A stretch of 64,000 bases of DNA from Peribacillus frigoritolerans (lineage in GTDB: Bacteria > Bacillota > Bacilli > Bacillales > DSM-1321), in assembly GCA_030562215.1 (NCBI GenBank), contig JAUPFL010000001.1, positions 2,220,501 through 2,284,500 on the forward strand, read 5' to 3'. The notes below the pieces were generated by a model, which worked only from the letters and a program-made list of their open reading frames with translations, made no database searches and had not been told where the DNA came from. Of this stretch, positions 1 through 10,387 are shown one piece after another (positions within the stretch are counted from its first letter, which is position 1; every line of letters begins with the position of its first letter). The position numbers and the translations under genes are program-made.

Positions 1-28
1 ATTATCTGATTCCGTTATATACCGGTTA

Positions 29-1019
29 GCCATTTGCCTAAAGTTCTTTCCAAAAAAATGTTCCCGCTTGATTTCAGAAATCCGCTCCCTTTCCGCCGAC
101 TGCCTGCGCCTCCTCGACGTAAGCGTCTGTGGGGTCTCGGCCAGCCAGTTATTCGGCAGGAGTGTCGCAAATTTCTTCAATCCAATATGGAGTACAGTAA
201 AAAACTATTTGGGATAAGACCGTCCCGAACCTCCAATTGTAGACGAATTCTAAGAAAAGCCATTTGCCTAAAGTTCTTTCCAAAAAATGTTCCCGCTTGA
301 TTTCAGAAATCCGTTCCCTTTCCGCCGACTGCCTGCCAAGCCTCCTCGACGTAAGCGTCTGTGGGGTCTCGGCCAGCCAGTTATTCGGCAGGAGTGTCGC
401 AAATTTCTTCAATCCTATATGGAGTGCAGTAAAAAACTATTTGGGATAAGACCGTCCCGAACCTCCAATTGTAGACGAATTCTAAGAAAAGCCATTTGCC
501 TAAAGTTCTTTCAAAAAAATGTTCCTGCTTGATTTCAGAAATCCGCTCCCTTTCCGCCGACTGCCTGCCAAGCCTCCTCGACGTAAGCGTCTGTGGGGTC
601 TCGGCCAGCCAGTTATTCGGCAGGAGTGTCGCAAATTTCTTCAATCCAATATGGAGTGCAGTAAAAAACTATTAGGGATAAGACCGTCCCGAACCTCCAA
701 TTGTAGACGAATTCTAAGAAAAGCCATTTGCCTAAAGTTATTTCTAAAAAAATGTTCCCGCTTGATTTCAGAAATCCGCTCCCTTTCCGCCGACTGCCTG
801 CCAAGCCTCCTCGACGTAAGAGTCTGTGGGGTCTCGGCCAGCCAGTTATTCGGCAGGAGTGTCGCAAATTTCTTCAATCCAATATGGAGTGCAGTAAAAA
901 CTATTAGGGATAAGACCGTCCCGAACCTCCAATTGTAGACGAATTCTAAGAAAAGCCATTTGCCTAAAGTTCTTTCCAAAAAAATGTTCCCGCTTGATTT
1001 CAGAAATCCGCTCCCTTTC
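29..1019. repeat. Tandem array of a 232-bp dispersed repeat, 4.3 copies
   Basis: Four full units begin at 29, 259, 491 and 723 (230, 232, 232 and 232 bp), and a fifth partial unit runs 955-1019. Copies are nearly identical; the first lacks bases in its CCAAG segment. Unit length is not a multiple of three, so the open frames seen on both strands change frame at each junction and are not protein repeats. The core (GC-rich, with CCTCCTCGACGTAAGCGTC) is the reverse complement of the element at 23520-23640 and is related to those near 3800 and 50700. Both array ends lie inside the window. Confidence 0.95.
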
Positions 1020-1172
1020 TTAATCCCCTTTTTGTCGTCAAACTGATTAGATAAATATCATCAAAATAAAGCCAGGTTCAAAATAATCATAAAAGGCACC
1101 TAGGGAAAAAGGATTATTTTTTTTCTGGTCGAATATATAATGTGCATGCTTTTAATATAAGGGGAGATTGGA

Positions 1173-2788
1173 ATGATGGATACTCCATTGATCATGACTC
1201 AAATCATTGAGAGAGCTGAAAAATATTTTCCGAAGAAAGAGGTAGTTTCGCGTACGGATGGTGGCATTCATACATTTACATATGCTGAGATTGCTGAGCG
1301 TACAAGAAGGCTGACCAGTAATCTTGAAAAGTTCGGTATTCAAACAGGTGACCGTATCGGAACACTTGCCTGGAACCATCATCGGCATTTAGAAGCTTAT
1401 TTTGCAATTCCTTGTCATGGTGCTGTCCTACATACAATCAATATGCGTCTGTCTCCTCAACATGTTTCTTATATCGTCAATAGTGCGGAGGATCGATTAT
1501 TATTGATAGATCCGGATGTCATCCCCTTTTGGAAGCAATTAAAGATGAGTTAACGACAGTGGAAGGGTATATCATAATGACGGATAAAGATGAGCTGCCT
1601 GAAACGACCCTTTCACCTATTTATCATTATGAAAAATTATTAGCAGAAGGGAATCCGCAACAGCCATTCATCCAAACCTTGGATGAAAATGCACCTGCCG
1701 GCATATGTTATACTTCCGCCACTACCGGGAACCCCAAAGGTGTGGTTTATTCTCATCGCGGAATTTTACTGCATGCGATTGCACTGGGACTTGCCGATTC
1801 TACAGCAATAAGCGAACGTGATGTGGCTCTTCCTGTCGTGCCGATGTTTCACGTGAATGCCTGGGGCATGCCTTTTGCCAGTGTTTGGTTTGGAACGAAG
1901 ATGGTTTTGCCAGGACCCTATTTCACCCCAAAGGTCTTGGCTGAGCTTATAGAGACGGAGAAGGTTACAATCGCAGCAGGGGTTCCGACCATATGGCTGG
2001 GCTTATTGAAGGAGCTGGAAGAAGGCAGCCATGATACGAGCAGCATTCGCGCTGTCTTATGCGGAGGGTCGGCTGCACCGAAAAGCATGATTAAAACCTT
2101 TGAACAAAAGTATGGGATACCATTCCTGCATGCCTATGGAATGACTGAAACAAGCCCGCTCGTATTTGTATCAAAACCAAAAAGTTATCAGGAAGACCTC
2201 CCTGAAGCTGAACTTTATGAGTTGAAGGCCAAGCAGGGCCTTGTTTCGCCAATGATAGAAATTAAAGTGATCGGTAAGGATGGCGAAGTGAAACCTGATG
2301 GTAAAGAAATGGGGGAATTGCTGATTAGGGGCCCTTGGATTGCCAATGAATATTTTAATGATGAGCGGTCAGAGGATACGTTTAAAGATGGCTGGCTTTA
2401 TACGGGGGATGTTGTCACGATTGATGAAGAAGGATTCGTGAAAATCGTCGACCGGACTAAAGACTTGATTAAAAGCGGCGGTGAATGGATTTCTTCCGTG
2501 GATATAGAGAATGCCTTAATGGCCCATGAAGGAATCTTTGAGGCGGCGGTAATTGCAGTGCCTCACGAAAAGTGGCAGGAACGGCCGATCGCCTGTGTTG
2601 TTTTGAAGGAGGCATACAAGGGGCAAGTGTCCCAGGAAGACATCATCGAATTTTTAAAGCCGCAGTTTGCAAAATGGTGGCTGCCGGATGAAGTGGTCTT
2701 TTTGGATGAAATCCCGAAAACCGGTGTTGGGAAGTTCTTGAAAAGGGCATTGCGTGATCAGCTTCAGGATAAATATATCAATAAATAA
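1173..2788 (+). CDS. Acyl-CoA synthetase (AMP-forming), one frameshift
   Basis: AMP-binding fatty-acyl-CoA ligase that would activate fatty acids with ATP and CoA in the cytosol. The start at 1173 follows GGGGAG at 1161. The A3/P-loop motif is visible (YTSATTGNPKG, near 1710), then PMFHVNAWG, YGMTETSP, the LYTGD motif with DRTKD, and the C-terminal lysine region KTGVGKFLKR. Frame changes near 1521: one extra C in the CCCC run would join the two halves without loss. The P-loop has Ala where most relatives have Gly (SGTTG). The enoyl-CoA hydratase downstream suggests a fatty-acid degradation pair. Substrate chain length cannot be told from the sequence. Confidence 0.9.
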
Positions 2789-2881
2789 TGATATATTTGT
2801 TTAATTATAACTTTTCGACCTATTCTGAAAGTAGGCGGGAAATATATAATAGAGTCATAGAACGAAAGAGGAGGAAATAAA

Positions 2882-3678
2882 TTGAGTATTGAATCGACAT
2901 CACCTGCAGGCACTGTATTAGTCACATATTCGGACAGGACGGCCACTGTTGCAATGAACCGTCCAGAGGCAATGAATTCTCTAAATCCCAAAATGCTGCA
3001 TGATTTCATTAATGCCCTGAAGGAAGTAAGCGAGAATGATGAAGTGGACGTCGTCATTTTAAAAGGGAATGGGAAAGCGTTTTCCGCTGGTGGTGACATT
3101 AAGATGATGCTCTCGCCTGGAAAAGAAAACGCTTTCGATGAACTGATGGATGGAATCAGTGAATTGGTGACCACTCTTTACTTCATGCCTAAATTGACCA
3201 TAAGTGCCATTCATGGTGCAGCTGCAGGGCTAGGCTTGAGTATAGCTCTTGCAACCGATCATCTTATTGCCGACTCGGAAAGTAAGGTTGCAATGAATTT
3301 CATCGGGATTGGATTAATCCCTGATGGAGGCGGACACTTCTTCCTTGAACGTCGTCTTGGTGAAGTGGGTGCGAAAGAATTGATCTGGGAAGGTAAAGTG
3401 CTTACAGCGCTTGAAGCAAAAGAAAAGGGCCTCATTCATGAAGTGGCAGACGGAACCTTGGAACATGCGGTGGAGAAAAAGTGCAATCATGGCTGCAAAG
3501 CCCGGTTCAGGCAATGATTAAAACGAAAAAGATCCTTAGTGAAAAAAATCGCCCACTTTTAATTAAGATGCTTGAGATTGAAAAAGCTGCTCAGATGAAA
3601 ATGCGCCAAACAGCGGACCACCAAGAGGGAATAAAAGCTTTCGTGGAAAAAAGGAAGCCGAACTTCATCGGAAAATGA
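2882..3678 (+). CDS. Enoyl-CoA hydratase/isomerase family protein (YhaR-like), one frameshift
   Basis: Crotonase-fold protein, expected to hydrate or isomerise enoyl-CoA in beta-oxidation. It starts at TTG 2882 behind GAGGAGGAAA. Crotonase signatures are present: NRPEAMNSLN near residue 24, the oxyanion-hole segment KAFSAGGDIKMM and HGAAAGLGLSIALATD. The frame breaks near 3478, where adding one A to the AAAAA run joins the C-terminal part (VQSWLQSPVQAM to KPNFIGK, ending at 3678). B. subtilis yhaR lies just upstream of the yhaQPONM genes, which matches the position here. The gene's own terminator has been invaded by a repeat element (3712-3970). Confidence 0.88.
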
Positions 3679-3711
3679 ATGAAAAACGCCGTCACTTTCC
3701 AGTGACGGCCT

Positions 3712-3970
3712 CTGTTTGTAGACAAAAAAGGGTTCGGAAAACATATCTTTCATCAAATGATGTTCCCAAACCAACACTTCAACTCAGGTATGGTTTCTAT
3801 CTAAATGCTATAACCAAGTTTATTGGACCGGTATGCGCCCCCCTCAGACGCAAGCCATGGAGGCTCCCAGACCGCCCGCGGAATTCGAGTGCCTGGATCA
3901 GAAATCAACGTCAAATTGTATAAAAAAATCGTAGGCAAACTTGGGTGTCATTGAGTTTGTCTACAGTCTG
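3712..3970. mobile_element. Non-autonomous IS1182-like element inserted in a terminator
   Basis: A 259-bp element with imperfect terminal inverted repeats: left CTGTTTGTAGACAAA at 3712, right end complementary to CAGACTGTAGACAAA, ending at 3970. Its left end (GTAGACAAAAAAGGGTTCGG) matches the left end of the 50326 element, and its right half carries the GC-rich core GGAGGCTCCCAGACCGCCCG and the hairpin-like end. It is flanked on the left by a terminator stem (3688-3709, GCCGTCAC with GTGACGGC) and on the right by a degraded copy with a T-run (3972-3998). This fits insertion into the enoyl-CoA hydratase terminator with a palindromic target duplication that has since diverged. It carries no gene. 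Confidence 0.7.
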
Positions 3971-4056
3971 TGGCCATCAAATTGTGACGGTCTTTTTTAC
4001 ATAAGGAATGTATGGAAAACTTGATCATATTTTAGTGATTGCGCTTCCATTTTCAA

Positions 4057-4245
4057 TCAGCGATGAAAAAGCAATAAAGCGCCTGAAGGCGATGTACAGC
4101 GATGTGTTTGATCTTGATAGTTTTTTTCCTTCAATAGATTTTGTCCCAATTCTTTTGCTTGTTCATCATTCTCGGCTGTAAATGATTCATCCAATAGTTT
4201 TTCCCCTGACGGTTCAAAAACGGTTAATTTGTATATTCTGCTCAT
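4057..4245 (-). CDS. yhzD: YhzD-like small protein
   Basis: A 62-residue protein starting MSRIYKLTVFEPSGEKLLDE and ending CTSPSGALLLFHR, resembling the YhzD family of short conserved Bacillus proteins of unknown function. The start at 4245 is chosen over the longer open frame because a GGGAG ribosome site lies 8-10 bases upstream and family members begin at this point. No membrane segment or signal is visible. It is divergent from cysK. The family name is from memory of the sequence pattern; the role is unknown. Confidence 0.7.
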   Translation of the reverse strand: MSRIYKLTVFEPSGEKLLDESFTAENDEQAKELGQNLLKEKNYQDQTHRCTSPSGALLLFHR

Positions 4246-4348
4246 TTTCAAAAACTCCCTTATTAAAAATGTAATTGTATTAGCGACTGTTATAAAAATT
4301 TTATCATTATCTGTCAATTTTGACTATTGTTATATGAGGGAATGCATT

Positions 4349-4402
4349 ATGACAAGGGATATTGATAAATGGCTGAATATCTTGAAAAATGAAGGAAAAT
4401 GA
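4349..4402 (+). CDS. Possible short ORF upstream of cysK
   Basis: ATG 4349 follows GAGGG at 4336-4340 with good spacing and encodes 17 residues (MTRDIDKWLNILKNEGK). In another frame the text continues as NDYIELIS, so an indel in the AAAA run could extend it slightly. There is no recognised family. It may be chance. Confidence 0.25.
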   Translation: MTRDIDKWLNILKNEGK

Positions 4403-4487
4403 CTATATCGAACTAATTTCATAGTTTTTTCCTTTAAGTATGGAAAGAATGAAAACAAAACCTATTTATACTAGAGGAATTCTCTCT

Positions 4488-4516
4488 TTAAAATGAAAAA
4501 TCATAAATGATATAAT
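4488..4516 (+). promoter_or_regulatory. Candidate SigA promoter of cysK
   Basis: TTAAAA at 4488-4493 and TATAAT at 4511-4516 are 17 bp apart, with TG two bases before the -10 hexamer. It lies 54 bases before the cysK start. Confidence 0.5.
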
Positions 4517-4569
4517 AAACCTGAGTAAAAGTGCATGTAGGAAGTGTATGGATCGAAGGGGTTTTTTGA

Positions 4570-5516
4570 ATGACAGTAAAAATCGTTAATAATATCACTG
4601 AATTGATAGGAGATACACCTGTTGTAAGGATTAATCATTTAACAGCGGAGGGTGACGCTGAAGTATTTGTGAAACTTGAGTATTTCAATCCGAGCCGCAG
4701 CGTAAAGATCGGGCTGCCTTCAACTTAATCAGGCAGGCAGAATTGGATGGTATCATTCAAGCCGGGGCTACGATCATTGAACCAACATCAGGGAATACGG
4801 GTATTGGGCTTGCCATGAATGCCGCGGCTAAGGGGTATCGGGCCATTATGGTCATGCCGGATAATATGTCGAAAGAAAGAATCAATATCTTAAAGGCATA
4901 CGGAGCGGAAGTTGTCCTCACCCCTGCATCAGAGCGGATGCCGGGAGCCATCCGTAAAGCTGAGGAACTCGCCGCAGAGATTCCTAATAGCTTTATCCCG
5001 CAGCAATTCGAAAACCAAGCCAACCCTGATATTCACAGAGTGACGACAGCAGTCGAGATTCTAGTACAGATGGATGGAGATCTGGATGTGTTTGTCGCTA
5101 CTGCTGGAACGGGAGGAACGATAACCGGTACTGGTGAAGCCTTAAAGGAACATCTTCCGGATTTAAGGGTTGTCGTTGTTGAGCCTAAGGGTTCCCCAGT
5201 TCTTTCCGGCGGAAAGCCTGGGCCCCATAAGTTAGTGGGAACGAGCCCTGGTTTTATCCCCAATATCTTAAATACTGAGGTATTTGATGAAATCGTTCAA
5301 GCGGCTGATGAAGATGCGATATCCACCATGAAGGATATGGCTTCGAAGGAAGGGATATTGATTGGACCTTCGGGAGGTGCCTCTGTCTGGACTGCCCTGC
5401 AGGAAGCCCGTCGTCTTGGAAGTGGAAAACGAGTATTATGCATTGCCCCGGATAATGGTGAACGCTATTTAAGTATGGATATTTTAATTGATGAAAAAGA
5501 CCGAATGCGTGAATGA
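4570..5516 (+). CDS. cysK: Cysteine synthase A, one frameshift
   Basis: PLP-dependent O-acetylserine sulfhydrylase, making cysteine from O-acetylserine and sulfide in the cytosol. It starts at ATG 4570. The expected SVKDRAAF lysine motif is split: a G is missing in AAGATCGG near 4708, after which the frame continues to 5516. Family motifs follow: PTSGNTGIGLA (substrate loop), ATAGTGGTITGTGEAL (phosphate-binding glycine loop) and GILIGPSGGA. The reconstructed length of about 315 residues is normal for CysK. This gene is not at this position in B. subtilis, so it is a lineage-specific neighbour of yhaO. Confidence 0.92.
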
Positions 5517-5542
5517 AACAATGTTCGCCATTCGGTCTTTTT
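5499..5542 (+). terminator. Terminator of cysK
   Basis: Perfect stem GACCGAATG (5499-5507) with CATTCGGTC (5529-5537), then TTTTTCC. The left arm overlaps the last codons of cysK. Confidence 0.85.
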
Positions 5543-5596
5543 CCTGTTGAATTTGCCCATACTGCATGATGACGTATTAAAAATAATAATGTATGG

Positions 5597-5608
5597 GAAA
5601 GTATGTTC
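5597..5608. promoter_or_regulatory. Possible LexA-type box before yhaO
   Basis: GAAAGTATGTTC lies 52 bases before the yhaO start and matches the GAAC-N4-GTTC core with one mismatch in the left arm. B. subtilis yhaONM is reported to be under LexA control, which motivates the call; the match itself is weak. Confidence 0.3.
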
Positions 5609-5660
5609 TGTTCATGTTAAAATTGAATGTGAAATGTTGAAAGAAATCGAGGTGACATTT

Positions 5661-6872
5661 TTGAGCGGTGTGAAGTTCATTCATGCGGCAGATCTCCATC
5701 TGGATAGTCCCTTTTCAGGGTTGAAGGATATGCCGTCATCTATATTAAAGGAATTAAGGGAAAGTCCGTTTAAAGCTTTTCAAACTATCATTAATGAAGC
5801 AATTTCCCATCAGGTTGACTTCATCGTGTTATCGGGGGATCTATTTGATGGGGAAAATCGGAGTCTCCGGACACAGGTCCGCTTTCGGACCGAAATGGAA
5901 AAACTCCAGCAGCATCAGATCCCTGCCTATATCATTCATGGTAACCATGATCATCTCAGCGGCTCATGGATTACTGTGGAGCTGCCGGACAATGTCCACG
6001 TATTTTCAGGGCAAACCGAAGTGAAACGGTTTGAAAAAATCGATGGGACGACTGTCCACCTTTATGGATTCAGTTATCCACGCCGTCAAGTAAGGGAGAG
6101 AATGATTGAAACCTACATAAAAGCTGAAGGGGCCGATTATCATATAGGTCTGCTTCATGGGAATTTGGAAGGCAATTCGGAACATAGCCCGTACGCCCCT
6201 TTTTCATTGAAGGAACTAGCTGCTAAAGATTTCGATTACTGGGCATTAGGCCATATTCATAAACATCAGGTTGTTTCGGAAGATCCGCTAGTGATATACC
6301 CAGGAAATATTCAAGGCAGGAACAGAAAGGAGTCTGGCGTTAAAGGGTGCTTGCTTGTAGAATTCGATGGGGACATGAAGCGTCATTCTTTTATTGAAAC
6401 CTCTGAAGTGATATGGGAAAGCGAAACAATTGAACTATCCGCGGAAGGTGGATTTGATGCCCTGTTCAAGCAATGCAAGGAAGTAATTGAACGGAAGGGT
6501 TTCGATGGGAGAAGCTTCCTTTTGGAATTGAAGCTGGATGCAGGTGATGAAGCAGGAGCTTCCGGGGAATATCTTGAAGAATTGACCCGGATTTTACAGG
6601 AAGAGGACCAAGGGGAATCATTTGTTTGGGTGTATAAAATCAAACTCATCCAGTCCATTCCCATGATTAGGTCAAATGAAAGAATATCGCCATTTCTGGC
6701 TGAGGTATCCAGGCTTGCTTCTGAATTTGATGATACGGAGGCTGCTCTGGCCCCGCTTTACATACATCCAGGTGCAAGGAGGTTTCTTGATTCAATAGAG
6801 CCGGAAGAGGAGAGGGAACTGTTGGATGAAGCGGAAAGATGGCTTTTGCAAGTTTTTGAGGCGAATAAATGA
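5661..6872 (+). CDS. yhaO: SbcD-like DNA repair phosphoesterase YhaO
   Basis: Mre11/SbcD-type calcineurin-like phosphoesterase, 403 residues, partner of the SMC-like YhaN encoded next. TTG 5661 is chosen because GAGGTG sits 7 bases upstream and the protein then begins with the family N-terminus (FIHAADLHLDSPF). The five metal-binding blocks are visible: DLHLD, LSGDLFDG, HGNHDH, GLLHGN and LGHIHKH. The open frame extends further upstream but without family sequence. It is intact, unlike yhaN. The probable role is nuclease processing of DNA ends; B. subtilis work places it with yhaN and yhaM. Confidence 0.93.
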   Translation: MSGVKFIHAADLHLDSPFSGLKDMPSSILKELRESPFKAFQTIINEAISHQVDFIVLSGDLFDGENRSLRTQVRFRTEMEKLQQHQIPAYIIHGNHDHLSGSWITVELPDNVHVFSGQTEVKRFEKIDGTTVHLYGFSYPRRQVRERMIETYIKAEGADYHIGLLHGNLEGNSEHSPYAPFSLKELAAKDFDYWALGHIHKHQVVSEDPLVIYPGNIQGRNRKESGVKGCLLVEFDGDMKRHSFIETSEVIWESETIELSAEGGFDALFKQCKEVIERKGFDGRSFLLELKLDAGDEAGASGEYLEELTRILQEEDQGESFVWVYKIKLIQSIPMIRSNERISPFLAEVSRLASEFDDTEAALAPLYIHPGARRFLDSIEPEEERELLDEAERWLLQVFEANK

Positions 6873-6893
6873 GTGTAGGGAGGAGGAACGGAT

Positions 6894-9800
6894 TTGATTA
6901 TTAAAGACCTCCATGTTTATGGTTACGGCAAATTGGAAAATCAGCGTATTCCCGAATTGGGACAGCTGCAGATTTTCTTTGGGGAAAATGAATCGGGCAA
7001 GTCGACCATCATGTCTTTCATTCATAGTATGCTGTTTGGTTTTCCGACGAAGGTTCAAAACGAACCGCGTTACGAGCCAAAAATGCATGCCAAATATGGG
7101 GGAAGGCTCAGTCTCATAACAAAAAAGATGGAGAAATCGTTATTGAACGTGTGAAGGGAAAAGCTACTGGTGATGTGAAATTGACCTTCGAGGATGGAAG
7201 GGTCGGCGGCGAGGAAGAATTGAATGAGATTCTTCATGGCATTGATAAAAACTATTACCAAGCCATTTTTTCTTTCGACCTTCAAGGTCTGCAGGGATTG
7301 CATACACTAAGTGAAGGTACCATGAGTAAATATCTGCTTTCAGCTGGGCTGATCGGGAATGATAAACTCCTTGAAGCCGAAACGACATTGCAAAAAGAGC
7401 TCGATTCAAGGTTCAAGCCATCAGGCCAAAAACCTTTACTGAATGTGAGATTGAAAGAACTTAAGGAATTGCAGAAAAAGGTGAAAGCATCAGAAGAAGA
7501 ACAGAAGTCATATACGGAATTAATTCAGGAAGAAGCAAAACTTGAGGAGGAGCTCTCTAAAGTCACGGAAGATATTCAAGAGATTGAAGAAAATCTTGTT
7601 AACGTTAGTGCCTTTTTGCGCATTAAACCCTTGGTAGAAGAACAGGGGGAACTAGAGGCTGAAATAAGTAAAATTCCGGATGTAAGTTTTCCTGTTGATG
7701 GCTTAAAAAGATTTGAACAGCTACAGGCAGTTGGAATGCCCATGAAAGCCCAACTTGCGGCTTTGACTGAGAAAATGGACAAACTTGAGGAAAACTCACG
7801 GAAATCGAAATCAATCCGTTCATCAAGGAGCATAAAGAGCAAATTGAACATGCAATCGATCAAGGAACATTGCTGGAGAAACTCGAGCTGGATATTAGAA
7901 AAGCGGAACACGAAAGGCTGTTGGAAGAAAAGAATATCGAAAAGGTGAAGCAGGAATTATTCTTGGATGTTTCTGATGAGGAAATAAGAAAGCTGGATAT
8001 CAGTACTTTCATGAAGGAAAAGGTGAAAAGGGCCGAGAGGAAAAGCATCAACTCCAAAATGATAAAAACAGCTTGATGAGAAATATGAACTGCAAAAGGG
8101 TAGTCTGGAAACGACAGAAGCCCGCTTGAAGGAGATAAAGGCCCAGTTAATGCCAGATGAAAAAAGAATCGAGCTGGAGTCCTTATACAACAAGCAGAAT
8201 AAGATCGAATTTGAAGCAGCACAATCCCTTATTCTTGATGAACAAATACACGAACTTGAAAAGCAATTGGCTTTACAGAGGAAGAAGGAAGCGGATAATC
8301 GCAAACGTTCCCATCTCATGAATGGCAGTTTAATAGTACTTCTTTGTTTAGGTGCGATCGGAAGTTATTTCAGTGAACAGATCTTGTTGGGGGTTATACT
8401 TCTAGCCGTAGCTGTTCTGTTTGCAGTTTCCAGGTATTTCTTCAAAGGTGATGATATATTGTCCGGGTATATCAGGCAATTGGATGAGATGAAAAGGAAA
8501 AGGGCTGCAATTGGGAGTGAAACCAATAGAGGGAGTGAAGGAGAGTCGATGGTACGGTTGCTTGAACTGGACCAACGTCTCCAAAGGCGCTTTGAAAGTG
8601 AAAGTTTCAAATATGAAGAAAGGGAGGAAGCGTTTGAATCGACCATTCAAGAGTATGCCGATTGGGAAGCTAGCAGGGACCGGTTGGATAAAGAATTGAG
8701 GAGCATCTTAAGCGGTTGGGGTCTGTCTTATCCCGGAATGGAAATCAATCTTGAATCTGTATTTGAACTTCTTGAGAAATGGAAGGAAGCGGTCGATAGG
8801 AAATATGAAACAATCAAGAGGCATAATTTTCTGCAGGCAGAATTTGAGGGTAAATCAAAGGCTTTATTTTATTTTGCTCACAACCTTGATTTTGAACCAT
8901 CCACATGGCGGGAAGCGATTGGCCAATTGAAACGGGAATTGAATAAAGCGGTTGAATTCTCCGTTCAGTTAACGCAATGGGTGCAGGAACGAAGTCGTTT
9001 GACGAACGAAATCGAGCAGCTGACGATGGAAAATGGCTATCTTGATGCAGAAATGGAAATGCTTTTTTAAGTTAGCGAAGGTCAATGACGAGGAAGAATT
9101 CAGGCATGACGCTGCATTGTCCGAAAAGAAAATCACTTTACAAAAACAGCTTGATTTGATTACCATTCAAATTGGGCAATCCAGAATGCTGCCTGATCAA
9201 ATCCAATCTTACTTAAGACAGGGAATCAATACTTATACATTTGAAAATTTGGAACGGAAACGGAAGGATTCTGTAAAGGTGAAATCCCTTTTATTAGAGA
9301 AGAAGGCGGATGTGAAGCATAAGATAAAACAGCTTGAAGTTTCAGGGATTTATGATGATTTACTTCATCGTTTTTATGAAGAAAAAGCTGCTTTTAACGA
9401 AGAGGCTAAGGAATGGGCGAAATTGGCAATAGCCAAAAGCTTATTGAATAAAACATTGGACCGATATAAAGGGAACGCCTACCGAAGGTGATCGCTGATG
9501 CCGAGCGGCATTTTTCCTTTTAACGAATGGAAGCTATCGTAAAATCATCCTTGATCAGTCGGGAGAAGGAATTTTGGTACAGCGCAGTGATGGTTTGAGT
9601 TTCAGGGTTGAAGAGGTCAGCCGCGGGACAGCAGAGCAAATTTATGTTTCCTTAAGGCTCGCACTTGCTGATCATACTTTTGAAAATGATTCATTCCCTC
9701 TCATCATTGATGATAGTTTCGTCAATTTTGATGCGGAAAGGACAAAACGGATGCTTGAGTTATTGAAAAAAGTTTCGGAAAAGCGGCAAATCTTATTTTT

Positions 9801-9918
9801 CACATGCCACAGATATATAATGGAGTACTTTAGTGAAAATCAAGTGATTCGTCTAACCAGCCCCGTATTGCGCCAAAATATGAATGATTTGATCACCCCG
9901 AAATATAATGGGTTTTAA
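6894..9918 (+). CDS. yhaN: SbcC/RecN-like ATPase YhaN, at least six frameshifts
   Basis: Large SMC/SbcC-type ATPase, about 1,008 codons, starting at TTG 6894 behind AGGAGG. The N-terminal Walker A is IFFGENESGKST (residues 27-38), then long coiled-coil-rich Glu/Lys stretches, a two-helix hydrophobic segment near 8330-8440 (IVLLCLGAIG, ILLAVAVLFAV), and a C-terminal ABC half with SRGTAEQIYVSLRLAL and Walker B FPLIIDDSFVNFD. Breaks lie near 7121, 7793, 8045, 8075, 9066, 9486 and 9522. Almost all are cured by one base in an A, G or T run; the one near 9066 needs one T removed. The clean family sequence in each piece argues for read error rather than decay. Confidence 0.88.
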
Positions 9919-9943
9919 ACTATAGTTAAAGAGAGTGAAGTCA

Positions 9944-10357
9944 TTGAATATGAATGAGTTTGTAAGCCACCATGATTCTTCTTTGGAGTTGATCATCGAA
10001 AAGGAGTTTCCTGGTAAACGATGTGTTGGGGGGAAATATTCTGCCAAAGGTCATAGCATCACTTTATATGAGAGAGATATTGAAATTCAGTGTGAACGCT
10101 CCCTAGGCTCGCTAGCAAGGCTTGAGGAATATACATGGGTGATCCTCACACATGAGATGGGCCACGCATTGGACCCCGATCTTGCTGTGCTTAGTGAAGA
10201 GCTACACAGTACAGGAAAATCAGAAATCCTTTATCAAATAGAGGTCAATGCATGGAACATTGCAGAAGGATTCATTCCTTTTATCGATCAGGATTTATTT
10301 ACCTACATTAGGGATGAATCCCTGGAACATTGTACAAATCGGCTGCTTGTCGGTTAA
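9944..10357 (+). CDS. Putative zinc metallopeptidase-like protein (HEMGH motif)
   Basis: A protein of about 138 residues of no recognised named family. It contains THEMGHALD, an HExxH zincin-type motif near residue 70, and later acidic residues (YQIEVNAWNIAEGF) that could supply the third ligand, as in small ImmA/IrrE or YgjP-like peptidase folds. The start is uncertain: TTG 9944 or ATG 9950 lie behind AAAGAGAG, and GTG 9935 is also open. There is no signal peptide, so it is probably cytosolic. It follows yhaN by 25 bases and may be cotranscribed. It ends in its own terminator. Confidence 0.6.
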   Translation: MNMNEFVSHHDSSLELIIEKEFPGKRCVGGKYSAKGHSITLYERDIEIQCERSLGSLARLEEYTWVILTHEMGHALDPDLAVLSEELHSTGKSEILYQIEVNAWNIAEGFIPFIDQDLFTYIRDESLEHCTNRLLVG

Positions 10358-10387
10358 AAGGCTCTCCATATGGAGGGCTTTTTTATT
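10358..10387 (+). terminator. Terminator after the zincin-like gene
   Basis: GGCTCTCCA with TGGAGGGCT (one G-T pair), followed by TTTTTATTTT. Confidence 0.75.

Noticed and set aside
29..1019. Overlapping open frames on both strands of the array, resembling repeat proteins
   Set aside because: The unit is 232 bp, not a multiple of three, so each frame breaks at unit borders; there are no ribosome sites and no protein-like composition.
29..1019. CRISPR array
   Set aside because: Units of 232 bp are identical throughout, with no short repeat plus variable spacer pattern.
2821..2860. Promoter for the enoyl-CoA hydratase gene at the TATAAT near 2846
   Set aside because: Only a poor -35 (TTCTGA) is available at suitable distance; not strong enough to list.
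6894..9918. yhaN as a genuine pseudogene
   Set aside because: Six or more breaks are all one-base homopolymer changes, motifs at both ends are intact, and the same error type occurs in essential genes nearby.
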